From Chara braunii (taxonomy: Eukaryota > Streptophyta > Charophyceae > Charales > Characeae), in NCBI GenBank assembly GCA_003427395.1, contig BFEA01000071.1:1681227-1705328 (forward strand): DNA of 24,102 nucleotides, read 5' to 3'. Below the pieces are notes generated by a model. The model made no database searches, was not told where the DNA came from, and saw nothing but the letters and a program-made list of their open reading frames with translations. Shown here piece by piece: positions 9,271-20,215 of this stretch (its first letter is position 1; every line of letters starts with the position of its first letter). Position numbers and translations under genes: made by a program.

Positions 9271-9670
9271 GGGGTTACCTCCCCTTATAGGGGATTACTC
9301 AACCTATACGGTGGTACTTCCACTTCGAAGACTCGGTGAGAAAGACAGGGCCACCTTGTAGGGGGTTACCTCCAGTTTGAAGACTCAGTGGGAAAGACAG
9401 GGGCACCTTGTAGGGGCTTACTCCCCTTATAGGGGGTTACCTCCCCTTATAGGGGGTTACTCCGCTTATAGGGATTATTTCCAGTTTGAAGACTCAGTGG
9501 GAAAGGCAGGGCCACCTTGAAGGGGGTTACTCCCCTTATACGGCGTTACCTCCACTTATAGGGAGGGTATTCCACTTGACCTCCAGTTTGAAGACTCGGT
9601 GGGAAAGACAGGGCCACCTTGTAGGGAGTTACCTCCGCTTATAGGAGGTTACTCCACTTATAGGGGGGGG
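9271..9670. repeat. Composite tandem array
   Basis: Two modules alternate: a short one of TTACCTCC...CTTATAGGGG type, about 20 bases, and a longer one around GAAGACTC(A/G)GTG(G/A)GAAAG followed by CAGGGCCACCTTGTAGGG. The long module's GAAGACTC occurs at 9327, 9379, 9488 and 9590, with spacings of about 52, 109 and 102. A further unit lies at 9860 after an insertion, giving a higher-order period near 105 bases. Confidence 0.93.
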
Positions 9671-9836
9671 TTAGTAAATCAACCAAGGGTAGCGTTGCCG
9701 AAATGCGCATGGAAAAGCACTTGGTCAAACCGAGCAACAGGAGGCTCGCACCTCCGAGAGAAATAAGATCACCACTGGAAACTTGAAAGCTAGGCCGAAG
9801 GATAATTTGATTATTAACACAAATATTTTTATGACT
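9671..9836 (-). pseudogene. rps4: Organellar-type rps4 fragment (S4 RNA-binding domain)
   Basis: The minus-strand frame reads SHKNICVNNQ at 9836-9807 and then PSFQVSSGDLISL down to 9756. This aligns with the S4 RNA-binding domain of small-subunit protein S4 (bacterial form SHKAIMVNG ... SYQVSPNDVVSI), matching the His-Lys, Val-Asn, Ser-aromatic-Gln-Val and Asp positions. AT-rich codons and the wording suggest a mitochondrial gene rather than a nuclear one. Sequence beyond Leu at 9756 carries a GGAGG...CCTCC hairpin and no longer matches S4. Only the C-terminal domain is present, so it cannot be functional. It lies inside the tandem array. Confidence 0.75.
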
Positions 9837-9840
9837 TATA

Positions 9841-9900
9841 TAGGCGGTACCTTCACTTCGAAGACTCAGTGAGAAAGCCAGGGCCACCTTATTAGTGGGG
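9841..9900. repeat. Array unit displaced by the rps4 insertion
   Basis: GGTACCTTCACTTCGAAGACTCAGTGAGAAAG continues the composite array. ACTTATA occurs at both edges of the insert (9656-9662 and 9834-9840). That could be a duplication of the target or simply the array's own CTTATA module. Confidence 0.85.
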
Positions 9901-9912
9901 CAGGAACCTACA

Positions 9913-10122
9913 CCTCCAGCAGCTCCCTGTGATTGAGGACTACTGAGGGTGTTATTTGTGGCCCTGCCTTATCCTCTCGCCAACCATGAGTTACCTCCAC
10001 CTAAGTGACTTATGAGCAGTGAGAATGACCGAAACAAATAACATCAAAGAAGTGTAGAAGGGGTTGACACAGGGGCACAAATAACACCCCCATAATTCCT
10101 CAATCAAAGGGAGCTAGCTCCT
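9913..10122. mobile_element. Fold-back element, MITE-like
   Basis: Arms of about 43-48 bases, 9913-9961 and 10075-10122, are inverted copies of each other. GCTCCCTGTGATTGAGG pairs with CCTCAATCAAAGGGAGC, and GGGTGTTATTTGTG with CACAAATAACACCC. The spacer is about 110 bases and has no open frame. Size and structure fit a non-autonomous fold-back element. I could not define a target duplication. Confidence 0.6.
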
Positions 10123-10240
10123 GGAAGTGGTTGAATGCAATGAGTGCGGAAAGAAATTCTGAGAGTATAACAACCTGAAACCTTGAGAGCGGTGGTTATA
10201 GGAGAAGAGGAAACATAACGAATGGCGAAGGGAAATCGCA

Positions 10241-10341
10241 ATGCCCGAATCTGGACGTGTTTGTGGAGATGTGCAGAAATCTATTTCTGGTCGACAGGGG
10301 CCAAGCCCCCTAGTAGCATGAATCTATTTCGTACTCGTGAT
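10241..10341 (+). repeat. Direct repeat of the hairpin's left arm
   Basis: CGAATCTGGACGTG, then TTTGTGGAGATGTGCAGAAA, then GGCCAAG and TAGTAGCATGAATC recur in the same order at about 10340-10425 with modest divergence, offset by about 148 bases. Confidence 0.8.
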
Positions 10342-10530
10342 GGTCCACAGGGCCCAAGTCCCATTAGCAGCATCGAGTTTCCTCAACGCCTGAATTTGGA
10401 CGCGTTTGTGGAGATGTGCAGAAAATCGAGTTGAGTTTCCTGAAACGCACATCTCCACAAACACATCCATATTCGGGTGCTGAGGAAACTCAAAGCTGCT
10501 AGTGGGCCTCGGGCCCAGGGGTGCTCCACA
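10342..10530. repeat. Long hairpin, about 80-bp arms and 27-nt loop
   Basis: The left arm 10342-10419 and right arm 10447-10530 are inverted copies. Inner paired blocks include GTTTGTGGAGATGTGC with GCACATCTCCACAAAC, and GAGTTTCCTCA with TGAGGAAACTC. Outer blocks pair GGGCCC and ATTAGCAGC with GGGCCC and GCTGCTAGT. About 85 percent of positions pair over the inner 45 bases. The loop is 10420-10446. It could be a fold-back element or a locus for small RNAs. No transcript evidence exists in the sequence itself. Confidence 0.8.
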
Positions 10531-10564
10531 AGAGGAGGTAAGGCCATAAGGCTGTGCTTTTCAA

Positions 10565-10684
10565 TTGGAATCTTAAAACAGCAAAGAGAAAACAAAACAA
10601 AAAAAAGAAGAGAAAACAAAACAAACGGATGATCCCTTCAGCGGAGGAGGGGCAAAAACACACACACAAAAAAAAAAAAAAAAG
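10565..10684. repeat. A-rich low-complexity tract
   Basis: AAAACAAAAC-type units, a short (CA)n, and an A16 run at 10669-10684. It may be the tail of a retroposed repeat, but no body with pol III boxes is evident. Confidence 0.7.
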
Positions 10685-11085
10685 AGCGATTGATTCATTT
10701 GATAACCTTATACAGTGTAACATACACTAATTTAATAGAATATTCAATATTCACACAATGGCAATTCAGAAAGGTACTGACCAGGGTAGCACTGACTACA
10801 TATTGTCAAACAGAACTGCCTGGTGAACCGTAGGCAGAGAGGGAGAAGGGGACAATAAACGAAGGGACAGGCTAGCACTAACTATATATAGGTCGGCAAT
10901 GGTCTCTCAGTATCTCACCTTGCACATGCGATGCAAGATCGCAGATGAATTCGAGTAGTCATAGCTGCTCCAATCTTGATGTATCAGATGTTCCCAGATG
11001 TTCAACACGTTCATTCACATCCGCAAATTGGATCCCCCATACGACCCCCATCCACCTCAATGATAGAGTGTGTGCATGTGTGTGC

Positions 11086-11090
<5 letters not shown>
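10685..11090. other. Stretch without recognised features
   Basis: No coding or repeat structure recognised. ACTATATATAGG at about 10883 resembles a TATA box but nothing downstream supports a gene. Confidence 0.35.

Positions 11091-11160
<70 letters not shown>
11091..11160. repeat. (GA)n microsatellite, left of gap
   Basis: Uninterrupted AG units running into the gap. Confidence 0.98.
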
Positions 11161-11493
11161 NNNNNNNNNNNNNNNNNNNNNNNNNNNNNNNNNNNNNNNN
11201 NNNNNNNNNNNNNNNNNNNNNNNNNNNNNNNNNNNNNNNNNNNNNNNNNNNNNNNNNNNNNNNNNNNNNNNNNNNNNNNNNNNNNNNNNNNNNNNNNNNN
11301 NNNNNNNNNNNNNNNNNNNNNNNNNNNNNNNNNNNNNNNNNNNNNNNNNNNNNNNNNNNNNNNNNNNNNNNNNNNNNNNNNNNNNNNNNNNNNNNNNNNN
11401 NNNNNNNNNNNNNNNNNNNNNNNNNNNNNNNNNNNNNNNNNNNNNNNNNNNNNNNNNNNNNNNNNNNNNNNNNNNNNNNNNNNNNNNNNNNNN
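11161..11493. other. Assembly gap (333 N)
   Basis: A run of N flanked by dinucleotide repeats on both sides. The gap was probably caused by the microsatellite, and its true length is unknown. Apparent frames crossing it have no meaning. Confidence 0.99.
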
Positions 11494-11495
11494 CA

Positions 11496-11584
<89 letters not shown>
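11494..11584. repeat. (CA)n then (GA)n microsatellite, right of gap
   Basis: About nine CA units followed by about 36 GA units. Confidence 0.98.
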
Positions 11585-11585
<1 letters not shown>

Positions 11586-12032
11586 ACATGGCAACAGCAC
11601 ACCAAAGACAAAAGCGCTAGTTAAAAAAACAACTCTGTTTGGACAATTAACGAGCATGTGTCCTGGCCAGCCACTTTCATTTATTTCTCACTTTGTTCGG
11701 TGGAAACCTCTTTCTGGGATTACTGAGTCCGACACCATGGGTTCGAGCTCTGAACTCATCGATCAAAATCTACAGGTGACAGTCATTCAGCTAATAAGAG
11801 CAAGATTACCCAATTGCAAACCCCTTGTTCAAAAGGAGTGTGCCATGAGTGTTCACTGTTCACAGTCTTCAGTCAATGACAAGGTGCCTGACCCCCTTGC
11901 TTCAAAGCCAGACTGAACTATATATAGACTATGTATAGTTTCTATAGAATGTATAGAACATACAGATTGACAGCATTCAGAGTCTAGCAAGAGCCAGCCA
12001 GAAGACTCAGGAAAGAGTCAAAAAATTCTCAC
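11585..12032. other. Stretch without recognised features
   Basis: Non-coding flank of the retrotransposon. TATATATAG and several TATAG phrases occur at 11918-11960. GGGTTCGAGCTC at about 11739 resembles a B box but has no A box upstream. Confidence 0.35.
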
Positions 12033-12243
12033 TGTTATGATCCTGTCCAATTTCGGAGTACACATTCATGAGAAAGTACAATGCTGTCCAAATGAATGAA
12101 CTTGAGAGAAAGAGGGAAAGAAGAAGAAGAAGATGAAAGAAAGAAGACGAAGAAGATGTACACCAGCAAAGACCAATGATAATTCCCTCCTTCTTGCCAA
12201 CCACTCTCCTCCTCCTTTTCTCCTTCCCTCTTATGCAAACAAT

Positions 12244-12244
12244 A

Positions 12245-12328
<84 letters not shown>
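12244..12328. repeat. (AAT)n microsatellite
   Basis: About 28 AAT units with one ACA interruption. The other LTR has about five units at the same site. Confidence 0.97.
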
Positions 12329-12329
<1 letters not shown>

Positions 12330-12489
12330 TTGAATGGCTGAACCAGAATCAATGTCCGAATCCCTCTTCTACTGCAGGTACAACATGAGGTCCACCATAG
12401 CCATGGCCACCCTTCACCTTCCTCTTCCTGAAGGCCGAGGATATGGCGGACTGCTAGGGCCTTGCCCTAATGTGCAAAAGACAACTCAA

Positions 12490-12505
12490 AGCAGCTATGG
12501 CTGCT
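12490..12505 (-). other. CAUA-loop hairpin in the 3' LTR
   Basis: The sense strand reads AGCAGC-CATA-GCTGCT, a perfect 6-bp stem. It is identical in the other LTR at 20594-20609. Confidence 0.6.
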
Positions 12506-13399
12506 CTAGCTCAGGCCGCCATGCCTGACTCTGCCTCGAAGCTTCTTGGTGTAGCCCTACCCCAACTGGGGCCTTCCGGATGCAGCGCCCACCAAGGTGA
12601 TGAAGATGGCATCGACCATAGCCACGTAAGTACCTCTGGTGCTCCCCCTTCCTAGTCCTTGTCTTCCTCCTCCTCCAGCCCGTGCTCCTCCACCATAGCC
12701 GAGGTGCGGAGCTGGGTGCTCCTCCCTCCCCACAAGCTGCTCCAGCCAGCGCTCCAAGCACTGTGTCGCCAAACTTGCACTGAAGAATGAGGAGGAGCCC
12801 CTTATTCCTCCTGGAGATATAGCGGCCTGCTTGCCTCTTGGACGGTGACTTCCAGGCCGCACGGCCTCCAAGCAACTGGTACCTCCTCCCGTTCGGAGGG
12901 AAACATCAATGCAGACTCTGATATTGCCCGTACAGGCCCTAGACTCAGACTGGTTGGACTGGCACCCGCCTAGACCTAGCTTACAGCTACCGGGCCTCTA
13001 AAAATGCCAACTTTTGTCTTCTTCTGCTCAGCCTCGAGTACCCGGCACATCTACCTCTACTTGGTGTGGTACCGGCCTACCTGCTACTTGAGTGTTTTTC
13101 CGCTGCTCTAAGTGTCGCAGGCCTCTTTCCCCGCCACTTGAGTGTTTTCCCCGCTGCAACCCTCAATGTCACCGCCACAGGTAAGTACCGGCCCTTTGGG
13201 CCTCCCGTACGGACAGGTACCCTTGCAGGTCACACACACACTCAAATCGACAAGCACTCAGACCGACATTCAGAACAGCAAGCAAGCACACACACAGACT
13301 TAGAAAACTCAGCAACAAGCGGGAAACTCAGCAAATACATTCCATTGACAAAACTCAGAAATCAGCTGTGTCTCAGTCCATGTTTGGCAGGTCTTTACA

Positions 13400-13415
13400 C
13401 TATCCCCCCCTCAAG
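13400..13415 (-). other. Polypurine tract
   Basis: TTGAGGGGGGGATAG on the minus strand directly precedes the LTR start TGTAAAG at 13399. It would prime plus-strand DNA synthesis. The last pol codons and the TAG at 13402-13400 overlap it. Confidence 0.8.
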
Positions 13416-13795
13416 AGCGAGGTCCCTTCGAGCGAGTAACTCGTTGAGTCCCTGACAAACGCATCGTAAGCAAATATAGCGAAGAGATTCCGTGAGTACT
13501 CAGTAGCAGTGAGTTTTGCAGAGATTTTGGGAACAGCATCGGAAGCTATCTGTCGTTCGTATGCATTCACAACCTGAGGTGCACTGTGCAACAGTTCCTT
13601 CTTAGAGATCCAGTAGAGATCATCCAATAGGTTGTTACATCCCTTCCCAATGTGACTTTTAATTCTATCTATCTCGTGACCGCCATTGATTGCACGAGGG
13701 ATCATGTTCTCACAATATTTGAAGGTTTTCGCATCACGATATGGAAAGAACTTCGATGCGTGAAAGACTGGGTATGTGCGCAGATGAGGAGGCAC
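13400..13795 (-). pseudogene. C-terminal tail of pol
   Basis: An open frame of 131 codons ends at the PPT. It contains HASKFFPYRDA, the phrase that normally follows the integrase C-terminal beta-barrel in gypsy elements. After it comes a tail (YWISKKELLHSAPQ) without aromatic-cage signatures of a chromodomain. It is separated from the preceding integrase frame by a frameshift and stop at about 13800-13890. Confidence 0.75.
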
Positions 13796-13891
13796 GACAA
13801 TTACTTATGGACCAAACTCATATTTTCCAATCACATCCAAAACTCCCCACGGACCGTAATAGAGAGGGAGAAGTTTGTGTGACACCCCCTC

Positions 13892-14735
13892 TTAGTCTGA
13901 AAATTCAGACAACTTTACCCTGATATAACTTCCCACTTCGATATTCGATGGTGTGTGCTTCTTATTTGCATGATGGATCATGGCATGCTGTCGCTTAGTC
14001 ATTGTCGGAATGGCAACTTTGAGTAAGCGATCATATTTGGCACTGAAGCCGGGCCTGCCAGGTGTCAGACCAGCCGGCTGTTCAGGGAATAAGTAGGAGA
14101 GCGGATTACGAATCTTCCAGCCGTAATGCAGCCTGTTTGGCGTCATGTCGGTGGAAGAATGAATGGAGTTGTTGTACAACCCCTTGACCGAATACAGCTC
14201 TTCATCCCACGTTTCCTGATCCAGGATGATTAAGGCACGGAGAAGCTGACACATAGTCTAATTGATCTCCTCAGCCAAACCGTTGGCTTCGGGTGTCGAC
14301 CAGATGTCATCTTTAGTTTGAGACCAGGGATTTGGGATGTGAAGTCCTTCCAATCGGTAGTTATGAAGTGTGGGTCCCGATCACTCACCAGGGTTTTTGG
14401 GGTCCCGAGCTGCAACATGTACTTCTGATTAACCTAATGGATCGCGAGTTTAGATGGGGCATGAGATGGCAAGGGAATCAGATTTAGAATTTTTGAAAAG
14501 TGGTCAACAATCACCATCACTTGTGCATATCCATTCTTACTCGTCTTTTCAATGTCTGTGAAGTTGGTAGAGACGGATTCTTCGGGACCGTCGGGGATGG
14601 GAAGAGGTTTGAGAAGCCCCATGGGCTTTTGCCTCGATGGCTTGATTCATTGACAGACTTGACACTCAACCACAAACTTCTCACCAGATCCTTTCATACT
14701 AGGCCAATCAAACTGCTGCAACAGGTTTCCGTAGG
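13892..14735 (-). pseudogene. Integrase, broken
   Basis: Integrase would splice the DNA copy into the host chromosome. The zinc-finger end CQVCQ is at 14664-14650, followed at once by TGA. The core runs through KNGYAQVMVIVDHFSK, then VSDRDPHF (second catalytic Asp) near 14390, then LAEEIN (catalytic Glu) near 14270. The first catalytic Asp position reads STNF where the family has an Asp-Phe pair, so Asp has become Asn. Three frames are needed to follow the core, with shifts near 14430 and 14310. The C-terminal region continues to 13892. Confidence 0.85.
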
Positions 14736-15689
14736 TTTTTGCAAGGTTGAAGTGTACACTCCGACCGTGAGCCGAATCCAAGAAGTGTATGCGGAGGGGG
14801 TCATGGTTGAGTACACACAAACGGCCATTCTTTCAGTAGCATAGGAAAACCAAACCTTCGCATTCATGAAAATCAGGCTAACTGTTGGGGTCAGCCCGCA
14901 ACTGCTCAAGGATTGGACTGAGGTCCGGATCCAATCCTTGGAAGTTTGCTCCACTAGCTCCTCCTTCAGTTTCTTCCGGAGGTCGTAGGAGTTCACAAGG
15001 CAAGTCATATACTCGGGGTGGCAAGGCAATGCATCAACAACTCGATTATAACAACCATTCTTGTGTTTTAATCCGAAATTTAAAATGTCAACCTCATTGA
15101 ACCAGCGAGCCAATGTAGGAGATAAGGTAGTTTGCTCCTTGATCCACTTCAAGGTCTCATGATTTGAGAAAACTTGAAGTGGCATCCCAAAAGATATTGT
15201 TTCCAATGGTTGAGTGCCTCACGCAAAGCATAAAGCTTGTGCATGTAGTGGAAGTAGCTACCTTTTCGTTGGGCATGCATTTGCCGTAGTATGCGAGCGG
15301 ACGCAAGACATCATCATCGTCTTGTTGCAGCACCGCGCCAATCCCATATTGGCTCGCATCTGTAGTGACTACAAATGTGAGTTTGGGACCTGCAATGCGG
15401 AGCACAGGATGACTCACCAAAGCCTCTTTCAAGGATTGAAAGACAGTCTCACATCCCTCGTCCCATACATAGGACACATTCTTACTTGTTGGTCTAGACA
15501 ATTGATGGGCAATGATAGAGAATCGGGGCACAAACTTCCGATAGTATGATGCAAGACCAAGGAAGGAACGCAATTCACAGACATTCGCCGGTTGAGGCCA
15601 GTTGCGTATGATCTAAATCTTGGTTGTTTCAGGCTCAAGGCTTGCAACAGACAACCGATCCCCTAGATAGATGACGCTGTACCTCCCCA
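14736..15689 (-). pseudogene. RT connection and RNase H, broken
   Basis: The thumb and connection segment contains LRSFLGLASYYRKFVPRFS near 15575-15515, the standard gypsy phrase after RT. RNase H starts with FVVTTDASQYGIGAVLQQ at about 15385-15330, which keeps the first catalytic Asp. A stop lies near 15617. At about 15200 the frame changes, so the following helix is split over frames. The tether to integrase (ETLKWIKEQTTLSPTLARW) resumes at about 15160. Confidence 0.85.
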
Positions 15690-16306
15690 AACTCAAATTT
15701 CTCTAAGTTGCAATGGAGTTGCGTTTCCTTGAGGATTTCCAACACTTCCTCAAGGTGTCTCAGGTGTTCTTCCATCGATTTGCTGAAAATCAGGATGTCG
15801 TCATGGTAGACGACCACAAACCGACCAATTTGTTCACGAAGGACTTTATCCATGCGATATTGGAAGGTGGCCGGCGCATTCCTGAGGCCGAAGGGCATGA
15901 CGATAAATTCGTACAGCCCCTTGCGCGTCTTGAATGCGCTCTTGTGCTGGTCCGCAGGATTGACCTCAATCTGGTGGTAGTCAAACTTGAGATGGATCTT
16001 GGAGAAGACCTCGCACCCACCTGCAGCATAAAGCAAATCATCGATGTGTGACATTGGATATGAATTTTTTCTTGTGATGTGGTTTATACCGCGGTAATCA
16101 ATACACATTCGGAGTTTACCTCCGTTCTTTTTGGGGACAAACAAAACAGGTGCACCGAATTCAGATTCGCTTGGTTTGATCCACCCTTTGTCAATCATCT
16201 CATCGATTTTCCTCCTTAGTTCCTCCAACTCGCCGGACCCAATATGGTACACATGGTCCCTTGGAGGAACAGCGCCGTCGACCAACTCGATTGTGTGTTT
16301 GACCAA
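15690..16306 (-). pseudogene. Reverse transcriptase, broken
   Basis: About 205 codons match the gypsy RT fingers and palm. GAPVLFVPKKNG and LRMCIDYRGIN lie near 16155-16080, then motif A, MPFGLRNAPATFQ near 15895-15855, and motif C YHDDILIFS near 15805-15780. In motif A the family has Leu-Asp-Leu and Gly-Tyr. Here the text is KIHLKFDYHQ, so the catalytic Asp is His and the Gly is Asp. Motif C keeps both Asp. A frameshift at about 15685 follows FEFGEVQ. The segment follows a TGA at 16309-16307. Confidence 0.92.
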
Positions 16307-16309
16307 TCA

Positions 16310-17040
16310 CGTGGGGACTCCACGTGGTTCGGCCATAAGTTTTGGAAATCGGTTAATTGGGCTTTGGATGTTTGTTGGGATTTTCGGAGGTGGGGGATCG
16401 GAAAAAGGATCACCTAATTCAGGTCACAGATTAGTAGTGAAGGCAACTGAATCTAAAGTAGACTCATTTGGACTAGAAGTAGATGGAGAAGTATAAATAC
16501 TAGAAGTAGACACACCATGCAAAGTAGAACTAGTACTAGCCGCAAAAGTAGTAGGCACACCAGTAGGACAAACAAAAACGACACAATTGTCCGTCCTCCT
16601 TGTGCTTGCGCATTTCATGCAGAACTGCATGGTATTAAGGAAAGTCACTGGGGATTCACGCTTCTCATCCAAGATAACAGGTTGCTCGTTCCCCTGAGCG
16701 TCTTTGAAAATGAAAAGTGATTCCTTCCACTTGGTCTATACATATTGGGCCTGCAACCAGCCCAACCCAGGGACTGCGTCGAAGGGACACTTGTCAAGAA
16801 CAAAGAAGTTCAACGTGTGTGTGACAGTCTTGTCCTTGTCAAGGGTAATTCGCACACCTTCGACTACATGCGTGGATGTGACAACTTCTTTGTTGCCTGC
16901 TTGAGTCTGGCAAGGGCTCTGCAAACCCACTTGCTTCATCCCCAAGCCCACTTTGCGTATTTTATGTGATGACATAAAGTTAGTTGTGGCACCACAATCA
17001 ATCAAGACACGGGGATAGCGGTGGTTAATGAGAAGTTTGA
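16310..17040 (-). pseudogene. Aspartic protease and linker, broken
   Basis: VLIDCGATTNFMS near 17015-16975 is the retropepsin active-site loop. DCGA replaces the more usual DSGA or DTGA and keeps the catalytic Asp. DAVPGLGWLQ near 16765 is the C-terminal hydrophobic motif before RT. A TAG at 16738-16736 then interrupts the frame. The same frame continues through a Ser/Thr-rich linker to TGA at 16424 and on to RT. The protease would have cut the Gag-Pol polyprotein. Confidence 0.85.
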
Positions 17041-17062
17041 AGAAGATTTAGTTTGTTGTCCC

Positions 17063-18263
17063 TCAAGCACACTGATGTTTCATCTTAGCCCAATGCTCTA
17101 GGTGATAGTGAAAGTTGACCTTCTCATACTCCTCCCAAGGCTCAACATACAAAATATGACAAACATCAGCCTTGGAATCAGCAGAAATTTGGGCTTCAAG
17201 GGAGGACTGTTGGACCGTGCCAAGTTCCTTGGAGGAACTAGCACTTACTGATTCATACTCCCTTGTTGTAGAGCGTTTTGACGAACTCTCTATGCCCATT
17301 TTGGTTTCCCTATAGCATCCTTGAACCTTGTGATTAGTCTTCTGGCAGTGCAGGCAAACCGTTTTCTTAACCCTAGCCTTCCATTCAACCTCACTGATCC
17401 GGAGGTCAACCCAAGGTTTCGTACTCGCATCCTCCGAATTGGCTGGGATTTTGGCTCCTTTAGGGAACGGGACAAAGTTCCTTGCTGAGTTCCGGTTCTA
17501 GTTTCCCTTACCACGGACAGTCTTTTTGAAGGCAATGAACTTTTCTTCTTCGTTATTAATCTCAGACTCATGGGCTGAAGAATACGTTGTATCAACGTCC
17601 TATTCTTGGTCGTCGCCAAGAGTGGGGTCATCTGCTTCGGCCTCTCCTTCCGCCTCAGCAGGTCATGCGCGGCTAAAGGCCTTTTTGCTGCCTGCTGCGG
17701 TAACGAGGTCTACTGCCTTGAGACTGACTACATCCTTCATAACCGGCCAGTATAACCAATGAGATATTTGCCTAGGCAATGCGTAAAAGTGGTGGGAACT
17801 GTACCTTTTACTACATCCAAGCACGATTGCACAGTCATTGCTAGCCCTGGTGTAGCAAAGAGTTTGTTGACATGCAATTGCAACTTGTGCATGGTCCCCT
17901 GCCACTTGCTGCACTTGAGGTCATCAGGTTGGATCCTTATTCTTGTTGCAGCATATGGGTCCTTATATTGTGTAATTAGCACTTCTTCGAGAGTGGCTAC
18001 CGAAGTGACTTTAAGCCACTCTGTCAGATCAAGCTTAACATTTCCAGCTTGCATAGCTTGGACCTCCAGGAAGAGCCTCGTGCGACAGTCTCGACGTTTG
18101 TCCCTAGAATCAAAGACTGGTTCACTCTTTGAGTGCCCTGTACCTCAAAATAAGCTCTCATTGAGCTGATCCAGGACTCAACGTCTTCCTTGCCGCCGTA
18201 CCTGGACGGTATCATCACCGCCTTCTGGTCCACGTATGGACTGCTATAGCTAGGACCAGCCAT
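17063..18263 (-). pseudogene. gag with CCHC zinc knuckle, broken
   Basis: ATG at 18263 (MAGPSYSSPY) opens a capsid-like region containing VESWISSMRAYFEVQG and KWQGTMHKLQLHV. After an acidic Glu-rich stretch comes CLHCQKTNHKVQGC at 17356-17315, a CX2CX4HX4C nucleocapsid knuckle that would bind element RNA. Frameshifts lie near 18070 and 17760. In-frame stops are at 17663 (TGA), 17600 (TAG) and 17498 (TAG). The frame ends in TGA at 17063, followed by a TAA at 17048. Beyond them the same frame is protease. Confidence 0.88.
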
Positions 18264-18272
18264 TGCTGGTTC

Positions 18273-18841
18273 CTATCTCAGGGCTGCAACAGTTGCAGAA
18301 TTTCCTGCGCTGTCACTTGCAGCAACGGCGGAATCTGCACATGTTGCAGGTCCGAAAAGACTTACAACCAAGCTCAATGAAAAATAAGAAAAAGAAGAAG
18401 AAGAAGTATGGAGAGGCACAAGGACAAAACGGTTAGCAATAAGAGTTAGGGGAAGGGAATTTGAGATATGGTCCTGATGCAAATTTGCCATCTGTTGCAT
18501 CTGGTCACGGTGCTCCTTGGCCATGTCTGCCATTTGAGTTCGCAGCTGGCTCACCTGGTCAAGTAGTTGGGACTTTAGACTAGGGAGCTCACTAAGCAAC
18601 TCACAATCTATTAGGGCACGTACATATGTAACCAAATCCCTTTTTACCTTTGTATTAGGCAGGGTTGAGACTGTCCTAAAGACGGCCTCATGAATTCAAT
18701 AGCGTTTTTCCGCTTGACCTCTTCCTCCTTCTCCTCCTTGGCCAGCTCCTTCTGATAGAGGGCTTGGTACAGTGGTTTATCTTTTTCATCCGCTGCACCC
18801 AGCTGAGCCTTCATAACCTCAGAAGGCTTGGCCAATGCCAT
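18273..18841 (-). pseudogene. Upstream coiled-coil segment of gag
   Basis: ATG at 18841 starts a charged frame (ELAKEEKEEEVKRKNAIEFM) ending at 18644. A second frame at 18635-18273 holds DQVSQLRTQMADMAKEHRDQMQQM, a clear coiled coil. The two are in different frames with GGTAAAAAGG between them, so either a frameshift or a lost intron separates them. It is probably an N-terminal gag extension or upstream ORF that aids assembly. Confidence 0.55.
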
Positions 18842-20201
18842 GTTGGAACTACTAGATCCCTATGTAGGCATACCCTCTCTCTCTCTTCTCTCTCTCTCTT
18901 GTCCACGCATCACGACGGGCATAAAATGAACTTCAGCAAAAGAAACAGATTGAAAGCACAAAGAAAAGAAGGTAGAACTCCTAGCCGGAGCGACAAATAT
19001 TTGGACCAGAGAGCAACCAAATAAATAAAAATAATTCAGAAGAGAGTTCTGACTCCGTGTTTCGGTCCGGTTAGAAACCAAGTACAAGATCCCGTCGAAC
19101 CTAATCCAATCGACACCGTCAAAGTACAGCAAATCAGACTACAACCAACGACATACAACAATGGAGAATTGAGTGGTGTATAAGGTGCAAGTCAAGCATT
19201 GGATTGTGCATCATCAGTCCCCTCGGCAGCGAATGCTCTAACCAAAAGAAAAAAACGACAAATTCTAGACAGAAAAGAGAGCGACACCACGTCAACAGAT
19301 TTGGAACCAAGGGGCCCTTCTCGTTTGGGACTGGTCCCCCACTGAGTCCCAATGGGTCCCACGTAGACCGTGACGAAGTCACAACCAAGAAGAGTACCAC
19401 AAGGGCCTACTTTTTGCCTCTGCTGTACTGAAAAACGAAATTCAATTTTCAGAGAGACCCTACAGACTACATTCGCTCATAATGAAAAGACAAAACACTG
19501 TAGAAAGGTATGGCATTCAAAGCAAGAGGCTTCATCTCTCCATCCATCAGGTCAGTAAGCAGGTTGTGCACCAATGCACACAACCAAAACTTCAGAGGAG
19601 TAGGAAAGAGATCCAGAAGTACCCCAACAACATAAACAATACCATGCACACACACATGGGCAACCCTTAGGTGCATGACACTTACTTGAGTGACCCGGAT
19701 TCTGTTATGAAGTATAACTCACCCTCCTTCCTCATATGGTCCCCCTAACCCTAATCACTACCTCTACACTAGTGTCCTATTATGTGGGAGGGTCCGACTC
19801 CAACACCAAAGTGCAACACCGGATCCCCCGCCAATGCTGAAGAACAAAGTAGCAACTTGCAATCCGTATCTACCTCTCTCAAGCTCGCCTACTTGAGGGA
19901 GGCCCTTAAGTCGCCAAGTGTCTCCCTTAGGTCAGATTCCAGGTGTGAGTGCCTCTCACTATCGCCTCTCTCAAATTGTCGAATGGAGTCCTCTTGACGT
20001 GTCTCACCACCACAAGCTCACTGTCAATCAACCTGGTCAGGTCTAGTGTCGACCGAACATGATCTAACCAGGTGGGGGCAGCTTCCTTAATCCACGCTGC
20101 CCCACTTCCCACTTTGGACCAACCCTAACCCTAAGTGGTCAGCCCTAACCACTTAGGTTAGGGTTATGGTGGCTAAGTCAACTCTTGCCAGCAAGTAGAA
20201 T
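18842..20201 (-). other. Untranslated leader of the retrotransposon
   Basis: About 1.36 kb between PBS and the first gag-like ATG, with no conserved domain in any frame. It contains a (TC)n-rich patch at 18870-18900 and CCCTAA-type phrases at 19745-19757 and 20121-20165. Confidence 0.6.
20121..20165. repeat. Telomere-like CCCTAA hairpin in the leader
   Basis: AACCCTAACCCTAAGTGG (20121-20138) is inverted as CCACTTAGGTTAGGG (20149-20163), one base short, around a short loop that itself has CCCTAA. It lies about 40 bases downstream of the PBS in the sense RNA, where retroelements often have dimerisation or packaging structures. Confidence 0.7.
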
Positions 20202-20215
20202 CCGCTCTGATAACA
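20202..20215 (-). other. Primer-binding site (tRNA-iMet type)
   Basis: TGTTATCAGAGCGG on the sense strand, one base after the 5' LTR end. It differs from the common plant site TGGTATCAGAGC at a single position of the first twelve. The tRNA's 3' end would prime minus-strand DNA synthesis here. Confidence 0.85.

Larger units (their letters stand above)
12033..13399 (-). repeat. 3' LTR of the gypsy element (left copy)
   Basis: On the plus strand it runs from TGTTATGATCCTG to GGTCTTTACA, so the sense LTR begins TGTAAAGACC next to the PPT and ends CATAACA. It shares about 1.1 kb with 20217-21318 (roughly 90 percent by eye). It differs completely at 13216-13380, where it has CACA-rich and AACTCAGCAA-rich sequence. 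It has an expanded AAT tract, a TATA-like GCTATATCTCC near 12823-12813, and a CAUA hairpin. Confidence 0.9.
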